The position numbers and the translations under genes are program-made. Positions 31,026 through 43,500 of a stretch of DNA of 64,000 nucleotides are shown here, piece by piece (within the stretch, counting starts at the first letter, position 1; each line of letters opens with the position of its first letter). The notes below the pieces were generated by a model. The model saw only the letters and a program-made list of their open reading frames with translations. It did not search any database and was not told where the DNA came from. Source of the stretch: Dastarcus helophoroides (lineage: Eukaryota; Arthropoda; Insecta; Coleoptera; Bothrideridae); assembly GCA_028583605.1 (NCBI GenBank), contig CM053328.1, positions 722,501 to 786,500 on the forward strand, written 5' to 3'.

Positions 31026-31290
31026 AAAATTGAAATACAAATCTTGTCCCCTGAAACCAAGAAAGATTAAAAAATACAACAAAGGTTGCTCTAACGCGTT
31101 TCGATAGCCAAGCTATATCTTCAGAGATAGAAAGAGATATCGCTCTGAACATGATAGCTTGGCTATCGAAACGCGTTAGAGCAACCTCTGTTGTGTTTTT
31201 TAATTTTTCTTGGTTTCAGGTAACAAAATTTGTATTTTATTTTTTGAAGATAACCAATGGTTGCACCAAAAGAAAAAAAAATTATATTTA
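31018..31290 (+). mobile_element. Family A copy with A-rich tail and 8-bp TSD
   Basis: Element 31026-31282 has both arms and ends caccaaaagaaaaaaaaat. TATATTTA lies at 31018-31025 and 31283-31290. The oligo-A stretch between the element end and the target duplication is what a retroposon leaves. Stem GATAGC/GCTATC intact in the right arm. Confidence 0.75.
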
Positions 31291-34116
31291 GGTTTTTGCG
31301 TGTAGCTCAAGTACAAAAACTTAGGAACAAAAATCAAATAAGACCAATTGAAAACTAAATTTATTTTAATAACTTTACAGATACTCAGAGACTAAACAAT
31401 AAATAATATAATATTACAAAATATGGCATTATACAGAAACTATTAATTAAAGCAAGACATTCACAGGCCGAAAGGTCGATGTTTAAAAAAGCAAGGCTTT
31501 TATAACTAGAACTCGGTCTTTTATGAAAAGCCCTCAAAAGGAAAATTTCGAATAAATAATCAAAATGTATTGAACATTTATTACAAAGGTACAACATTCA
31601 CTCAAGTTACTATACAATTTTCAAAATATGAAGCTTAGAAATCTTTGGCAGTAGACTTACATAAAAATGAAAATAATAAATACACGTTAATTACCAAAAA
31701 AAAATATAAATTGGCCTAAAATAAAAAAAAAATCGAATTATAGTGAAGTGCTGATATTTGAAAATGATTTAATTTGTAACACATTGATTTGTTGACATGG
31801 TTTTGACAATAATGTCGAAACATTATCTATTTATAAATTAAAGAGATTAACACAGAGATACATACACACTATACAGTATTTAATTATAAACGGTAACAAA
31901 TATTTCTATTCTGTTTTTGTAAATTAACCCTAAAGTAAATATGCTCGATCATATCAGGAAATACATTTACAACTTTTACAACTAAAACAGTATAAAATGT
32001 ACAATACCATTATTAATTATTTCTAATTTCCCGTACAAATACAAACTTACCTATACAAACTAGTGTGTGTATAAAGTGTATATAATATTTGAGACAAAGT
32101 CGAAGAAAACTGACAAAATCAGTTATTATTTTAATTTCATTATTACTTAAGATTGTACTTTTTGAATTGACTGTTCGATCGAACAGTTTCTAAACTACAT
32201 TGACACGGAAATTATGAGCAATGTCGTTTAGATTGTAGAAATACTTAAGTTTAGCTTTTATCCTTTCGTTATAATTTCTGAGCATTTTTGCAGACTTAGG
32301 CAACTTTACGATTACAAACACCCCTTAGAGTGTCGTCCTTCATTGGGAAGCTAAATTCAGTTATAATAAAAGGCGTAACACTTACACACTAATCCTTGGC
32401 GATTAATTGGGTTATATTCTATTTAAATATCTACTACCTTCTAATCTTATAATAATCCTTTAATTGTAATGCTATCAAGTTTACAAATTTTTATCACAAC
32501 AATAATTAAACTTAAGTCTGCTCTAACGCATTTTACTGGATCCAATTTTATAAAATGCTGAAGTTACAGAAATGAAAATTAATCACTTTTTCTAACATTG
32601 CTCCATTTTAAAGTAAACTGAAAACTATTTGTGTGTGAGAAAGAAAAAAGTGTGCTGCAGAATGAACGTTTCTTATTTTAATGCTGGGCTTCCCAAACTT
32701 TGCCCTTAATAATATATTTACTGAGAAGCCCCAGTAAAAATCATAAATAGAACGCTTTGTGAATCAAAACGTCTTGTTGTTTAAAGGACAAATGGCGCAA
32801 TTTAAGATTTTTTACTTTCGTAACTTTCGCGAAATTTCGACCCTTATACATGAAAATCGTTCGCACGTTTCAAATTTTTAAAAAGCGTTACAATTTAGAG
32901 CATTAAAATGTAATTTCTTTTCCTATTGTATTTTTTATTAAATTTCTACTTTTTCCAGTAGTTTCAGTGTTCTCAAAAATTCGATCGTTTCCTTGACTTT
33001 TCGTCAATTATTCTAATACATTTCAACCTTTTAGAAAAGTCAATCTTGAGGAAATGATATTTTTTATTAATTTTAGAAATTTTAAAAAATACCACTTTCT
33101 CTAAACTTTCGAACTTCATCTTTACTCTTTCAACTTTAAGACCTAAAATGGTTCACATTAATTTCAGATGTTTGAGAAAAATATCCAAATTTTAGCAAAA
33201 AAAAATGATATCACAAGTTTTTCTTAAAGTTTCGACTTTTTTTCTCAACTCTTTTGAACTCTTAAGTTAGAAAATTCCACAAATTTTTTACAGATTCTGA
33301 AATTTTTGTTCGAATTTTTCCAGAAATATTAATTTCGATCTGGATTTTGAAATTTTGGGTGTGATCTCCAAAAATGGCGTGATCTAAAGAAAAAAAACTA
33401 AAATGGTAAATTAAAAGTGGAAATTAAAAAATTAAACTGAAAATTATAGAATAAATTTCATTTTCGAAATTTTTATTTCAGAAACTGGGAACTTTTAAAA
33501 TGTATTTTTTTCTTAAAGTTGAGCTTTTCGCTTTAGGGATTAAATTCGAAAAATATATCCCAAGTTAAAAATGTAACGAAATAAGTTTGAGAAAAAAATT
33601 TTTCAATCCAAAATGTTATTAAAAAAGCAGTGATATTTCAAGAATGACATTTTATTTACGACTTTCGTGGGTCGTTGTGGGATACAAAACGATTCCGGGT
33701 TTTTGGAATGCCTATTACTTTACGGCGATATATCAGTTTCGCAGAACAAAGCTTGGGAAACCATGCATTAGTGAATCTTAGCTCTAAATAGCTATTGGAA
33801 CGATATAAATGTCATTCCAATAGTGTACAATAGAAAAGCAAAATCGCTTCTTTTAAAAAATGGATGCAAAAGTTGGGATTAGAAAAGTTTAACAGTAAAA
33901 CTTACCTGTATTATTATCACATGTTAAAAGTCATCGACAAAACTTGTTATTATCGGAAATTTGGAAATATTGTGCATGTATAATTGGTAATGTAACATGA
34001 GATCATAAATAAATTGTAAAATTTCCAAAATACAAATCTTAAAAAATAAAAAAATATTCCACCAGTCTATTTTTTGGTTCAACTGCCTGCATTTCCCAAA
34101 CAGGAAAATAATAAAA
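31291..34116. other. Region 3' of the tweety gene
   Basis: 31,300-32,600 is unique-looking AT-rich DNA and may include the 3' untranslated region of tweety (minus strand). 32,700-33,900 becomes tttcgac/gaaatttt filler. No separate gene is recognised. Confidence 0.45.
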
Positions 34117-34567
34117 TTACAATTCGGTAACAGCGTACAATTGTCTATCCTCATTATTCCCATAAGAACCCTCGTGATGCGCCTGATCCTGAATTTTTAC
34201 AGATCGAAATTGCGAACAGGAGGCCGGTTGAGCGCTCATGCCCCTTTGCAACGATCTGAACTGCATGCCAGGCTGAAAAGTGCTAGGGATATCCTGCCAC
34301 GCCCCTCTTTGCAAACTGCGGAAGTTTGTGAGAGGCGTCTCCACGTTTTGAGAAATCGTGGCAGGCATCGGCACCTTAGGAACGGGCGGTTGTTTCCTAG
34401 CTTTCTCGTCGGGCGTTTGAGGAAGGGGCCGACGGCCTAACGTGCTGAATTTCTGAATGTTGGCGGTTCTCGGTTCCTTGGGTTGTTGAGCTGTAGACTG
34501 TTGTTCTTGTTGACGCTGTTGGTCAAATCTAAAACCTTTGAAGTTTGGGAATTCCTTGCAGGCAGCC
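34117..34567 (-). CDS. tty: tweety exon 7, alternative C terminus
   Basis: Separated from exon 6 by a 50-nt intron (34617-34568, GTAAAT..TTTTTAG). Codes 149 residues: AACKEFPNFKGFRFDQQRQQ, a Pro-rich stretch (RRPLPQTPDEKARKQPPVPK), two FRSLQRG repeats, and LYAVTEL at the end. Its phase fits both exon 5 (skipping exon 6) and exon 6 past its stop. Confidence 0.8.
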
Positions 34568-37500
34568 CTAAAAATTTGATATTAATACATCGGGGAAAGA
34601 AGTGAAGATGTATTTACCTGTCTCAGTAAAAGTCTGAGCTCTCTAGCGTTTTGCATTGTTTGCTTAGAGTAGCGTACTTGCCGTTGTTGGGTCCTGATAG
34701 AAGGGGATCTTGGTGATGGTGTGATGGCAGTCTTCCGAGGGTGTGACCTCGTAAATGTGACATGTGGGATGCCCCACGGTGCATCTCAGCGCTGCGCATG
34801 TCGCATCCATCTCTATAACGTAAGAAGCTGTGTTGCTTATAACAGTTCGAACGGGGTTAATTAAATTTAGTTTAGAACATTTTCTAATTGGTCAGCATAC
34901 ATTCTAGCTTTATTGGCAAGCATAATTAACAGGATTTAAAGATAACATTTGCAACTATTTATCTACATTGAAAAATCACAATGTTATCTAGTGCTTTCAA
35001 TCATTATTTATTTAAAATATATTGGGCATACACAGGTTATGAACGGGTTATTTTCAATCCTGTTATTTTAGCAACTAATATTCGATAATATTTAAACTAG
35101 AACGGAATCTAGCACAAAAAAAGCGTTTCATCACACTTATTAACTTCCTTAATCGCTGGTTTTTCACATAAATGCAAGGTTTCTTAGACATCATGTCATT
35201 AATTTTAATCACATATTCAAAAGTCTTAGTAAAAACAGAAAAAAAAGTTTGACTTCTTGAAAGAGGGAAAAATTAACTCATAACTCCCCCCTAACAGGGC
35301 AAGACTCTTGCGTATTAACAATATTTTTAGTCAAAATTTAAAATACTTTTAAGTTGCCTTTTTGTTTTAAATTTTTAATCTCAAAATTTCTAATTTGTTT
35401 GAAAATTTAACTTTGGGCAAAATTCCAATCTAAGTGGAAAATTCGAGGAAAAATTCGAAAGTCGAGGCTGTTTTCAAAATTTTGAGCTAAATCCCGACTT
35501 TTTTTAAAAATTGCGATTTGGTTGAAGTTTAAATTTAAATGACAATTAAAAAAATATAAAAATAGCAATGAGAATTTTGAGAAATATGTCTAATGTTTTA
35601 AAAGATCGATTCTATTTAAAAAAAAACTTAGATTTTTGTACTAGAAATTTTGGGCAACATAGAAGATAGTTTGATTTTTTTTAAATTTCATTGTTTGTTC
35701 AAATTACAGGATTCAAACGTGTTTGTTCAAAGTACATAATTCAAAATTGGCATTTTTACTTTTATTTATGAGGAAAAATCTTCAAATTTTTAGAAAATAA
35801 ATTCAAAATTATTAAAAAGTGTTTAAATTATAAGTGAAAGAAACAAATTTAACATTCTGATTGAAAATTTGGACCTTTTTTGACTTTTCGATTTCTTCTG
35901 TTTCGACTTTTTTCGTAAATTTCCACTTTTTTTAAAAAATGAGACTTTCGTTGAAATTTGACCTTTTTTGCTAAAAATTCGACTTTCTAAAATGTCAACG
36001 TAAAAAAGGATGCGAATATACTTTTTTTGTCTGTTTTTTTTTTGAACATTTCAAATATTTTGAAAATTGAGACTTTCTTCGAGTAATTCGCCTTCTTTCA
36101 AAATTTAGACAGTAAAATTGATATCTTTTTTAAATTTCGGTGTTTTCTCTAAAATCTGAATAAGAATTTGTACTTTTTGAAGGTTTTTTTTTTCAAAATT
36201 TTGATCTTTTTATCTAATTTGAAATAATTTTAGAAAAATTTAGAAAATTGAGACTTTCTTTGAGTAATTCGCCTTCTTTCAAAATTTAGACAGTAAAATT
36301 GATATCTTTTTTAAATTTCGGTGTTTTCTTTAAAATCTGAGTAAGAATTTGTACTTTTTGAAGGTTTTTTCTCAAAATTTTGATCTTTTTATGTAATTTG
36401 AAATAATTTTAGAAAAATTCGATTTTGTTGAAAACTTGAATTTTTTTTGAAAAATTCCAGTTATTTAGACATACTTTTTTTGACAAAAATAAAATAAAAT
36501 AAAAATACTCTCTTGGATCGGTTTTTGAAAATTTCAAATATTCCGGCTTTTTTTTACATTCGACTTTTCTGAAAATTGAACCACAAAATTGACACTCAAA
36601 TTTTGGATTTTTCCTCCTTAAATTCTGACTGCAAATTTGTACCTCTTTTTTAGGAATTTTGGTTTTTCTCAAAATTTTTATTTATTTTCAAAATTTTGTC
36701 TTTTTTAAAAATTAGATTTTTACAATTTTTAAAAATTAGATTTTTACAATTTTTAAAAATTAGATTTTTAGATTCAAAGGTTGACATCAAAAGAGAAACG
36801 TCCCTTGGGGAAGAAAGAGATTAAAGCTACGGAGCAAAGGAGAGTGGCAGTGAAAAAGCAAGGTAGCCAAATATTAATTGTAACTTTGAGAAAAGTCGAA
36901 CGGTTTGTAAAATGTTGTTGAAATCTTATTGGGCTAATTTATGTATTTATATTTGTTGTGATAGTCCCATACAATTAACCCCTAAAACGTTTTTTTATTA
37001 AACCTTACAAATAATAAACATTTTGAAGTATTCATAACTGTGTTGAAACTTAATACTGATAATAAATATCTGCATTTATGTTATCTATTTCTAAATTTTA
37101 ATGTTAATATTAAATGCAGATACCATATTTCGTCGCATTAGTGGTAAACAGTTGTAAACCCACAAAAAGTGAAAAATTGAGTTAAGACTGTTAACGAATA
37201 CTAAAAAGCATAAAGTTTGATTTTTAAAAGTACCTAAAACCTTTTACAAGTCCTTTTAGCACAAAATTTGCTTAAGAACGTAGCCCAAGTGTTATTATTT
37301 ATTGTAGTAAATTGAGCTAAGCCTTATAAACCATAAAATAATATTATAAGCCTAAAATAAAAACACCCAATTAAAAAGCGTATTCCTTAAATAAAAATAG
37401 AAAAATTGTTGTTTTGTCTTCTGCTTACAGTTTTAGAGAAAAAAACATGAAGGCATAATTTTGGTGGAACGGGCTGGTTCTCGGTTATCTTACAAAAATT

Positions 37501-40500
37501 GAAATACAAATCAAGGACAAGGTTAGTATTTCAATTTTTGAAAAAAGCATGATTATTTTGATGACAAACTTTGTTAAAGCGCCCTAGTTCAACTTTTTGT
37601 TTATGTGGGTTAGAATAGTTCACCACCAAAGCGACGATTTATAAAAGTAAAAGAAAACAAAATAAGAATAATACAGTAAAAGGTCAGCTTCATGCGGGGG
37701 AGGGGCAGAGGCATGCGCCCTATTATGCATCAAAACAGATGTGTAGCTTGGGGGAGGAGTATCGGGAGGGTAAAACGACCCTTGGCTCCTTTGGAGAGTG
37801 CGCGCCGCAACTGTTTGACTGCCTTGACCGTGGGGCACATATGCATCCGTCTCATTAACTTGATGATAATCTTTCCTGTAAAAAAATATATTTATTACTA
37901 AATTGTTTATATTTAGAACCACTTAAATTTAAAAAAAACACACACACATACACATACTTCTTTCTGATGTAAATCCAGGTGTGAGAATCGACCCAAACGA
38001 GTACAGTGAGCAAAAACCCGGCCAAAACTGCAGAACCCAGCATCATGGCCAAGCCGAGCAGCCCGACGTTACACAACGCCTTGGCACCTCTAACGTAATG
38101 TGTGTGTAACGTTCTGCAATCCACCAAAGCTGTTAAAGTGGTCACCGGCATGTCGGCGAAATTGATTTCGTTTTTCAACGAACTAAATTTTGTGTCGAGG
38201 CTGCGTTTCGGGAAGAGATACATGGCCGGTTGTTTCAGCGAGTTCAGATTGGACCTTACGTTGTCCAAGGTGGCTTTGGCTTCTCGCAAACGTTGCGTGA
38301 ACGGGTTGGCGCGCCCCCTTTCGCAACTCGTGTAGTAACGGAGGATTTCTCTCGAGAGTTCCGAGTTTACTTGTTTTTCGAGGAATTTCTCCGGGGCTGT
38401 ACATAAATCACCTGCAAAAAACATTGCTCACATGAATACCTCTTCAACGTCGGATTTTGAAGTTTTAATCTTTCTCGAAAATTTAACTCAAAACTAATAC
38501 TCTTCATGGTAGACCCTTATTGACCGGAAATATTATGTTTTTTTCAATTTATTTAACATTTCTTCGGCCCAGTTTGGAAATATTTATTTTATTGTTTTTA
38601 TGGTTTGTTGACAATTTTCTAAACAATTTTTGAAGTGCGACTACGTGATATTTAAATTTAAATATCACGTAGTTAAAAGTTCAAAAAAAAGATAAAATTC
38701 AAAAAAATTTTAAAAAAAGAATTTTGATAGAAAAACGAAAATTTTTTGAAAAAAATCCTGCCGGCTGAATATACATTTTCTCTTCACTGTATCGACTGAG
38801 GAGGGCGACAGGTATGTAATGTACCTACCCACTTGGGTCCAGATCTTTTTGGCTACCGAAGTTTTTACATCTGTTTCATTTAAATTACTTATTGCTATTG
38901 AGTGTAGGACGTTTCTGCCACTTGTAAAATGTAACTAAAGAATAGGCGGAAAATCCGTCGCAAAAAAAGATCAGGGTGTAACATACAGATAAGGAAAATT
39001 TTTCGTTGTCTATGTAAAACGCTAAGAATTGTCCCTTCCATAGTTTTCTACGGCCACTGAACGTATTTCCCTACTTTGACGCAGCATGCTCGTGTCTTCC
39101 AGTTTAAATGTTAGAAAAAACTCGTTGAGAGTTTTCAACAGACTGGAATATTGTTTAGCACAGTCCGGCGGCCTATTTAAACTCCTTATATTGTAATATT
39201 TAAAGAGTTATTATGTTACATTCTTCATTAGAGTTATTATTTATTTTGTTTAGGAAATTTCGTTTATTTATTTTGGTTATCAAAAGAATATTAGTTTTAT
39301 TTTGGTTATCAAAGAATATTAGTTTTATGTTGCCCCAAACGTTGATTAAAACAATGGACTAAAAGAACAAGCAGCATGTGGTACCCAAATTGTTGCCTGC
39401 CAGTAGTAATCCCGTTACAAAACACGTTAGAAGCTACGATGTAATACTGAAATCTCCACCAGCACTGATCGCTGCGCTCTGCGTTGAATTGTTTACACCG
39501 GTGTAGGAGAATACAAGGCGCCGCCCATCTGTCCCACTATTAGCTCTCAATGTTAAATCTCTTATTAACATTCTCCCTATGAACAGTGTTTGACTTTCCT
39601 GATGTGTATATGTATTGTACTTAAAATAGTCAGTCTAGTCAAACCTTTGTTAGAAGCAAGTTTATTATAACCATATTTTAAAACTATTAATATATTACAA
39701 TACACAAAATCAATCTCTTTAATTCTACAAAATTATTCCATATCTACTATATTTACTAAATCACGTCCGAGGTATCTACGACCGAAAATCCATTACATAA
39801 CCCATCTTTTTTTTCTTCAAGTTTTTACGTTCCAGAGAAGCTTTCATTACGAAGAGAAGAAAATTTTCGTAACTTTTTGAATACACTTTATCTCCGTTTT
39901 GTTATTAAGGTGCCCTCGAGTGGTCAATATTACTCACCTAACGCTACACTAGACGCGATATAGATACTAGCCATCATATAAGACGCGATAATGGCCAGCA
40001 GCCCACATACGGAAAACGCGATCAACGCGCACCTATTGTGCCTGGCCACACCGACAAGTAGCACGACGCAGAGTACCAACAAAACGCTGAGTACCGCCAT
40101 GGTAAAGGGCCACCGAATCTGTTCGATCTTCTCGCCCAAATTGATGGGTTTGGAGAGATCTAACCAAAGGAGAGGTTGGCGGATGCTGGCGACCGCTTCG
40201 GCGGCGTCCGTGTTGTTATTCATCGCTTGCTGGAGGAAGACCTTTGCTTGTTTGTAAAGAGTCATGTTGGAAACGGGCTCGTCGAAAATATCGTGAATGG
40301 CCACCAGTTGGGAGTTGACGGAAAATCTGTAAAATTATGCAACATGAGACATTCGAGTTACTTCTTGAAAGTAATCTTCCTCACCTCATATCGGATTTGT
40401 TAATTTATTATTTGCACAACAGTAACTAAAATATTCTCTGCATGATCTTTGCAAAATTTCCTTAATTCCATTCATATTGAGTGGCATTTTCTTTGCATTA

Positions 40501-43500
40501 TTTTATTGGAAGACGCAACTGGCGAACAAAATGCCACTCAATAGGAATGGAATTAAGGAAATTTCGCAAAGACCATACAGAGAATATTTTGATTACTGTT
40601 GTGCAAATAATAAATTAACAAATCCTATATGAGGAAAGGAAGATAACTTTCGGGCTCTTTCAATTTTCATGAAATGAAGCATCTCGACAGATTAATCTTA
40701 TACTATGTTTAGCAATTTAACTGCCTAAACACCAACGATCGTTTTATCAAACGACTGTAAGAACTGTGGCATATGAAACAAGCCTCATGGCTGTGTTCAA
40801 CCATTAGATTTTCTATTACGAAACTTCAATCACAATGACGTAGGATCAAAGTGCTTAATATTAACTGTTTTTTTAAGCATAAGCAACCTCTTTATGAAAA
40901 GAAAAACACTACTAAAAGCTGCAAGTATGTGTTCACATATAAGGCGCTTTGTGCAAAAGCAGCCCAAGTGAATCCATGGATATACACTGAAAGTACTGCT
41001 GCCATCTGTTAAGTAGTAAAAGTATTGTTACGGGCTTTATCGGTTCGAATTGATTAACTCGTGAATTGAATAATACCCACTTTATTACCAAACTTAACTC
41101 TGAACACTACAACTGAATAATTAACTCACTTACTGACTTCCAACTCACTAACTACACTGGCTTCTGACTGATTCGGGGGAAAGCTGACCGCCTTATATAG
41201 TTTTGGCCCCCAGGTTCTAGAAGTTTTTGGCAAATAAGGCTTATCGTTTGCCGAAATTTCTGGAACAATTATCTGCCGTTTGCTTCGTTATCGCGGCCGC
41301 TTTCCCCTTATCAGATCCTTCTAGAAACTTTTCTTATGTACTAAATTCTACAATTTACATTTCGTTACAGTATTGAACCTGAGTTTGTCTTATACCATAA
41401 ACGCTTGCACTCACACGAGGCTTTAAATACCTGGACGCATTCCAAAAGTTTATTGGTTACAATCCATCACGTGATCTGCTGAATTTCTATAGGCTGAATG
41501 GATGTCATAAAAGCGCGGGTTTCTTAAGACCCGTATACCTTCACCTTAGGGATGTTGATTTCTTTTTAGAATAATCGATTTTTGGATCGATTCGAATCCT
41601 GAGCAAAAGTATCGATTCCCGATAAAATTGGGTGCTGAAAGATCGATTTCCGATTAATTGCCTTGTGGGTGAAATTTTTAGACATTTCTAATTAAAAAAA
41701 ATTGAATGATAATGACGAATAGGCGTAGTTTAATTTTGAAAGTTTTTTCTTAGATTTTAAACACTAATATTTATATTTTAATTATTTATTCCTAATTAGA
41801 AAAATCCGATACATATTTGTTTTCTGCTTTGTTTTTTATTTATGCATTTTTGTTTTTTTTTACAAAGATGTAGAAGGGGCATTCATTTATTAAAATATAT
41901 TTAGAAATATGAAGTTTAAACTGGAAATTACGAGACTAAAGTGGAAATCTCTACTTTATTCTCTAAATTTCGACTTTTTTTAAGGAAATTTCATAAATAA
42001 AGTCGAAATGTCGGCTTTAATCTGGAAACCAACTTTTTTTCACGAAATTTCGAGATAAGTCGAAATTTCTTATTCTATGGTTAGGTTAGGCAGCAGTAGA
42101 GTTAAGCCCCACCAACCCTTAGAATATAAGGCTTTATTATAAGCACCAACCCTTTTACAATTTAATATTGACACCACTAGGGTACGTTTAGTTCGACTTT
42201 TTTCTTGACATTTCAAGGTTAAAGTAGAATTTTGGAGAAAAGTCGAAATTTCGAGTTCAAAGTCGACATTTTACAAAAGCGTAGAAAGGCATTGATTAAA
42301 AAATATTATATTTAGAAATTTCAACATTTTACAAAAGCGTAAAAAGGACATTGATTTAAAAAAAATATTATTAAAGATTTCGACTTTTTTCTCGAAATTT
42401 CGACTTTAATCTTGAAATTTCGGATTTAAATTCGAAATTTCGGCTTTAAGCTCGAAATTTCGTCTTTATACTCAAAATTTCGACCTTTTTCTCGAAAATT
42501 CGGCTTTTTTCTTGAAATTTCTACTTTTTTCCTAAAATTTTGAGATTAATGTCGAAATTTCGACTTTAATCTTGGATTTTCGACTTTGATATCGAATTTT
42601 TTCTCGAAATTTCTCTATGGTTAAATTAGGCAGATGACAGTTACGTCCCACCATTCCTCTTTCCCAATCTTGACAGTTGGTAGTAGGGTGCGTTCAATAA
42701 TTGCTATTTTTAATCAGCAAATTTTGGTATTTTTTTTAGAAATTTCAAGATTAATTTAATTGAAATTTCGAAGAAAAAAGTCGAAATTTCGAGTTTTAAA
42801 TCGAAATTCCGTGATTAAGATCAAAATTTCGAGAAAAAAGTCGGAATTTGAGAAAAAAGTCGAAATTTCGAAAAAAAGAATCGAAATTTGAGAAAAACTT
42901 AAGTCGCAATTCCAAGAAAAAAAATGTCGAAATTTGAGAAAAAGGTTGAAATTTGTAGATAATTCAGTTTAGTCGAAATTTCGAGAAAAATGTCAAAATT
43001 TCGATATTAAGGTCAAAATTTCGAGAAAAAAAATCGGTATTTGAGAAAAAGGTCGAAAATTGAGAAAAAGAAAACGAAATTTCGAGAAAAAAGACGAACT
43101 TTTCAGATTAAGGTCGAAATTTCGAGAAAAAAGTCAACATTTGAGAGAGACGTCGAAATTTCGAGAAAAAAGTCGAAATTTGATAAAAAAAAATCGAGAT
43201 TTCGAAGAAAGTCGAAACTTCGAAAAAAAAAGTCGAAATTTCGAAAAAAAAAAGTCGAAACTTTCACTTTAAAGTCGAAATTTCCAGAAAAATGTCGAAA
43301 TTTCGATATTAAGGTCAAAATTTCGAGAAAAAAAATCCGTATTTGAAAAAAAGGTTGAAAATTGAGAAGAAGAAAACGAAATTTCGAGAAAAAAGACGAA
43401 CTTTTCAGATTAAGGTCGAAACTTCGAGAAAAAAGTCAACATTTGAGAGAAACGTCGAAATTTCGAGAAAAAAGTCGAAATTTGATAAAAAAAATCGAGA

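Larger units (their letters stand above)
34813..37674. other. tty: tweety intron 5
   Basis: 35,240-36,780 is T/A-rich low-complexity DNA; the remainder is unique AT-rich sequence. A truncated family A copy is at 37461-37545. Confidence 0.6.

Noticed and set aside
34141..34440. 99-aa plus-strand open frame
   Set aside because: Shadow of tweety exon 7, which is read on the minus strand with matching splice phase.
37692..38335. Plus-strand open frames opposite tweety exons 4 and 5
   Set aside because: Shadows of well-supported minus-strand exons.
41041..41060. ggttcgaatt in the LTR, similar to a tRNA T-loop / B box
   Set aside because: No acceptor stem, anticodon arm or A box around it; it is part of the LTR.
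42079..42095. ggttaggttagg, resembling the insect TTAGG telomere repeat
   Set aside because: Only two units and no continuation; interstitial telomere repeat not supported.
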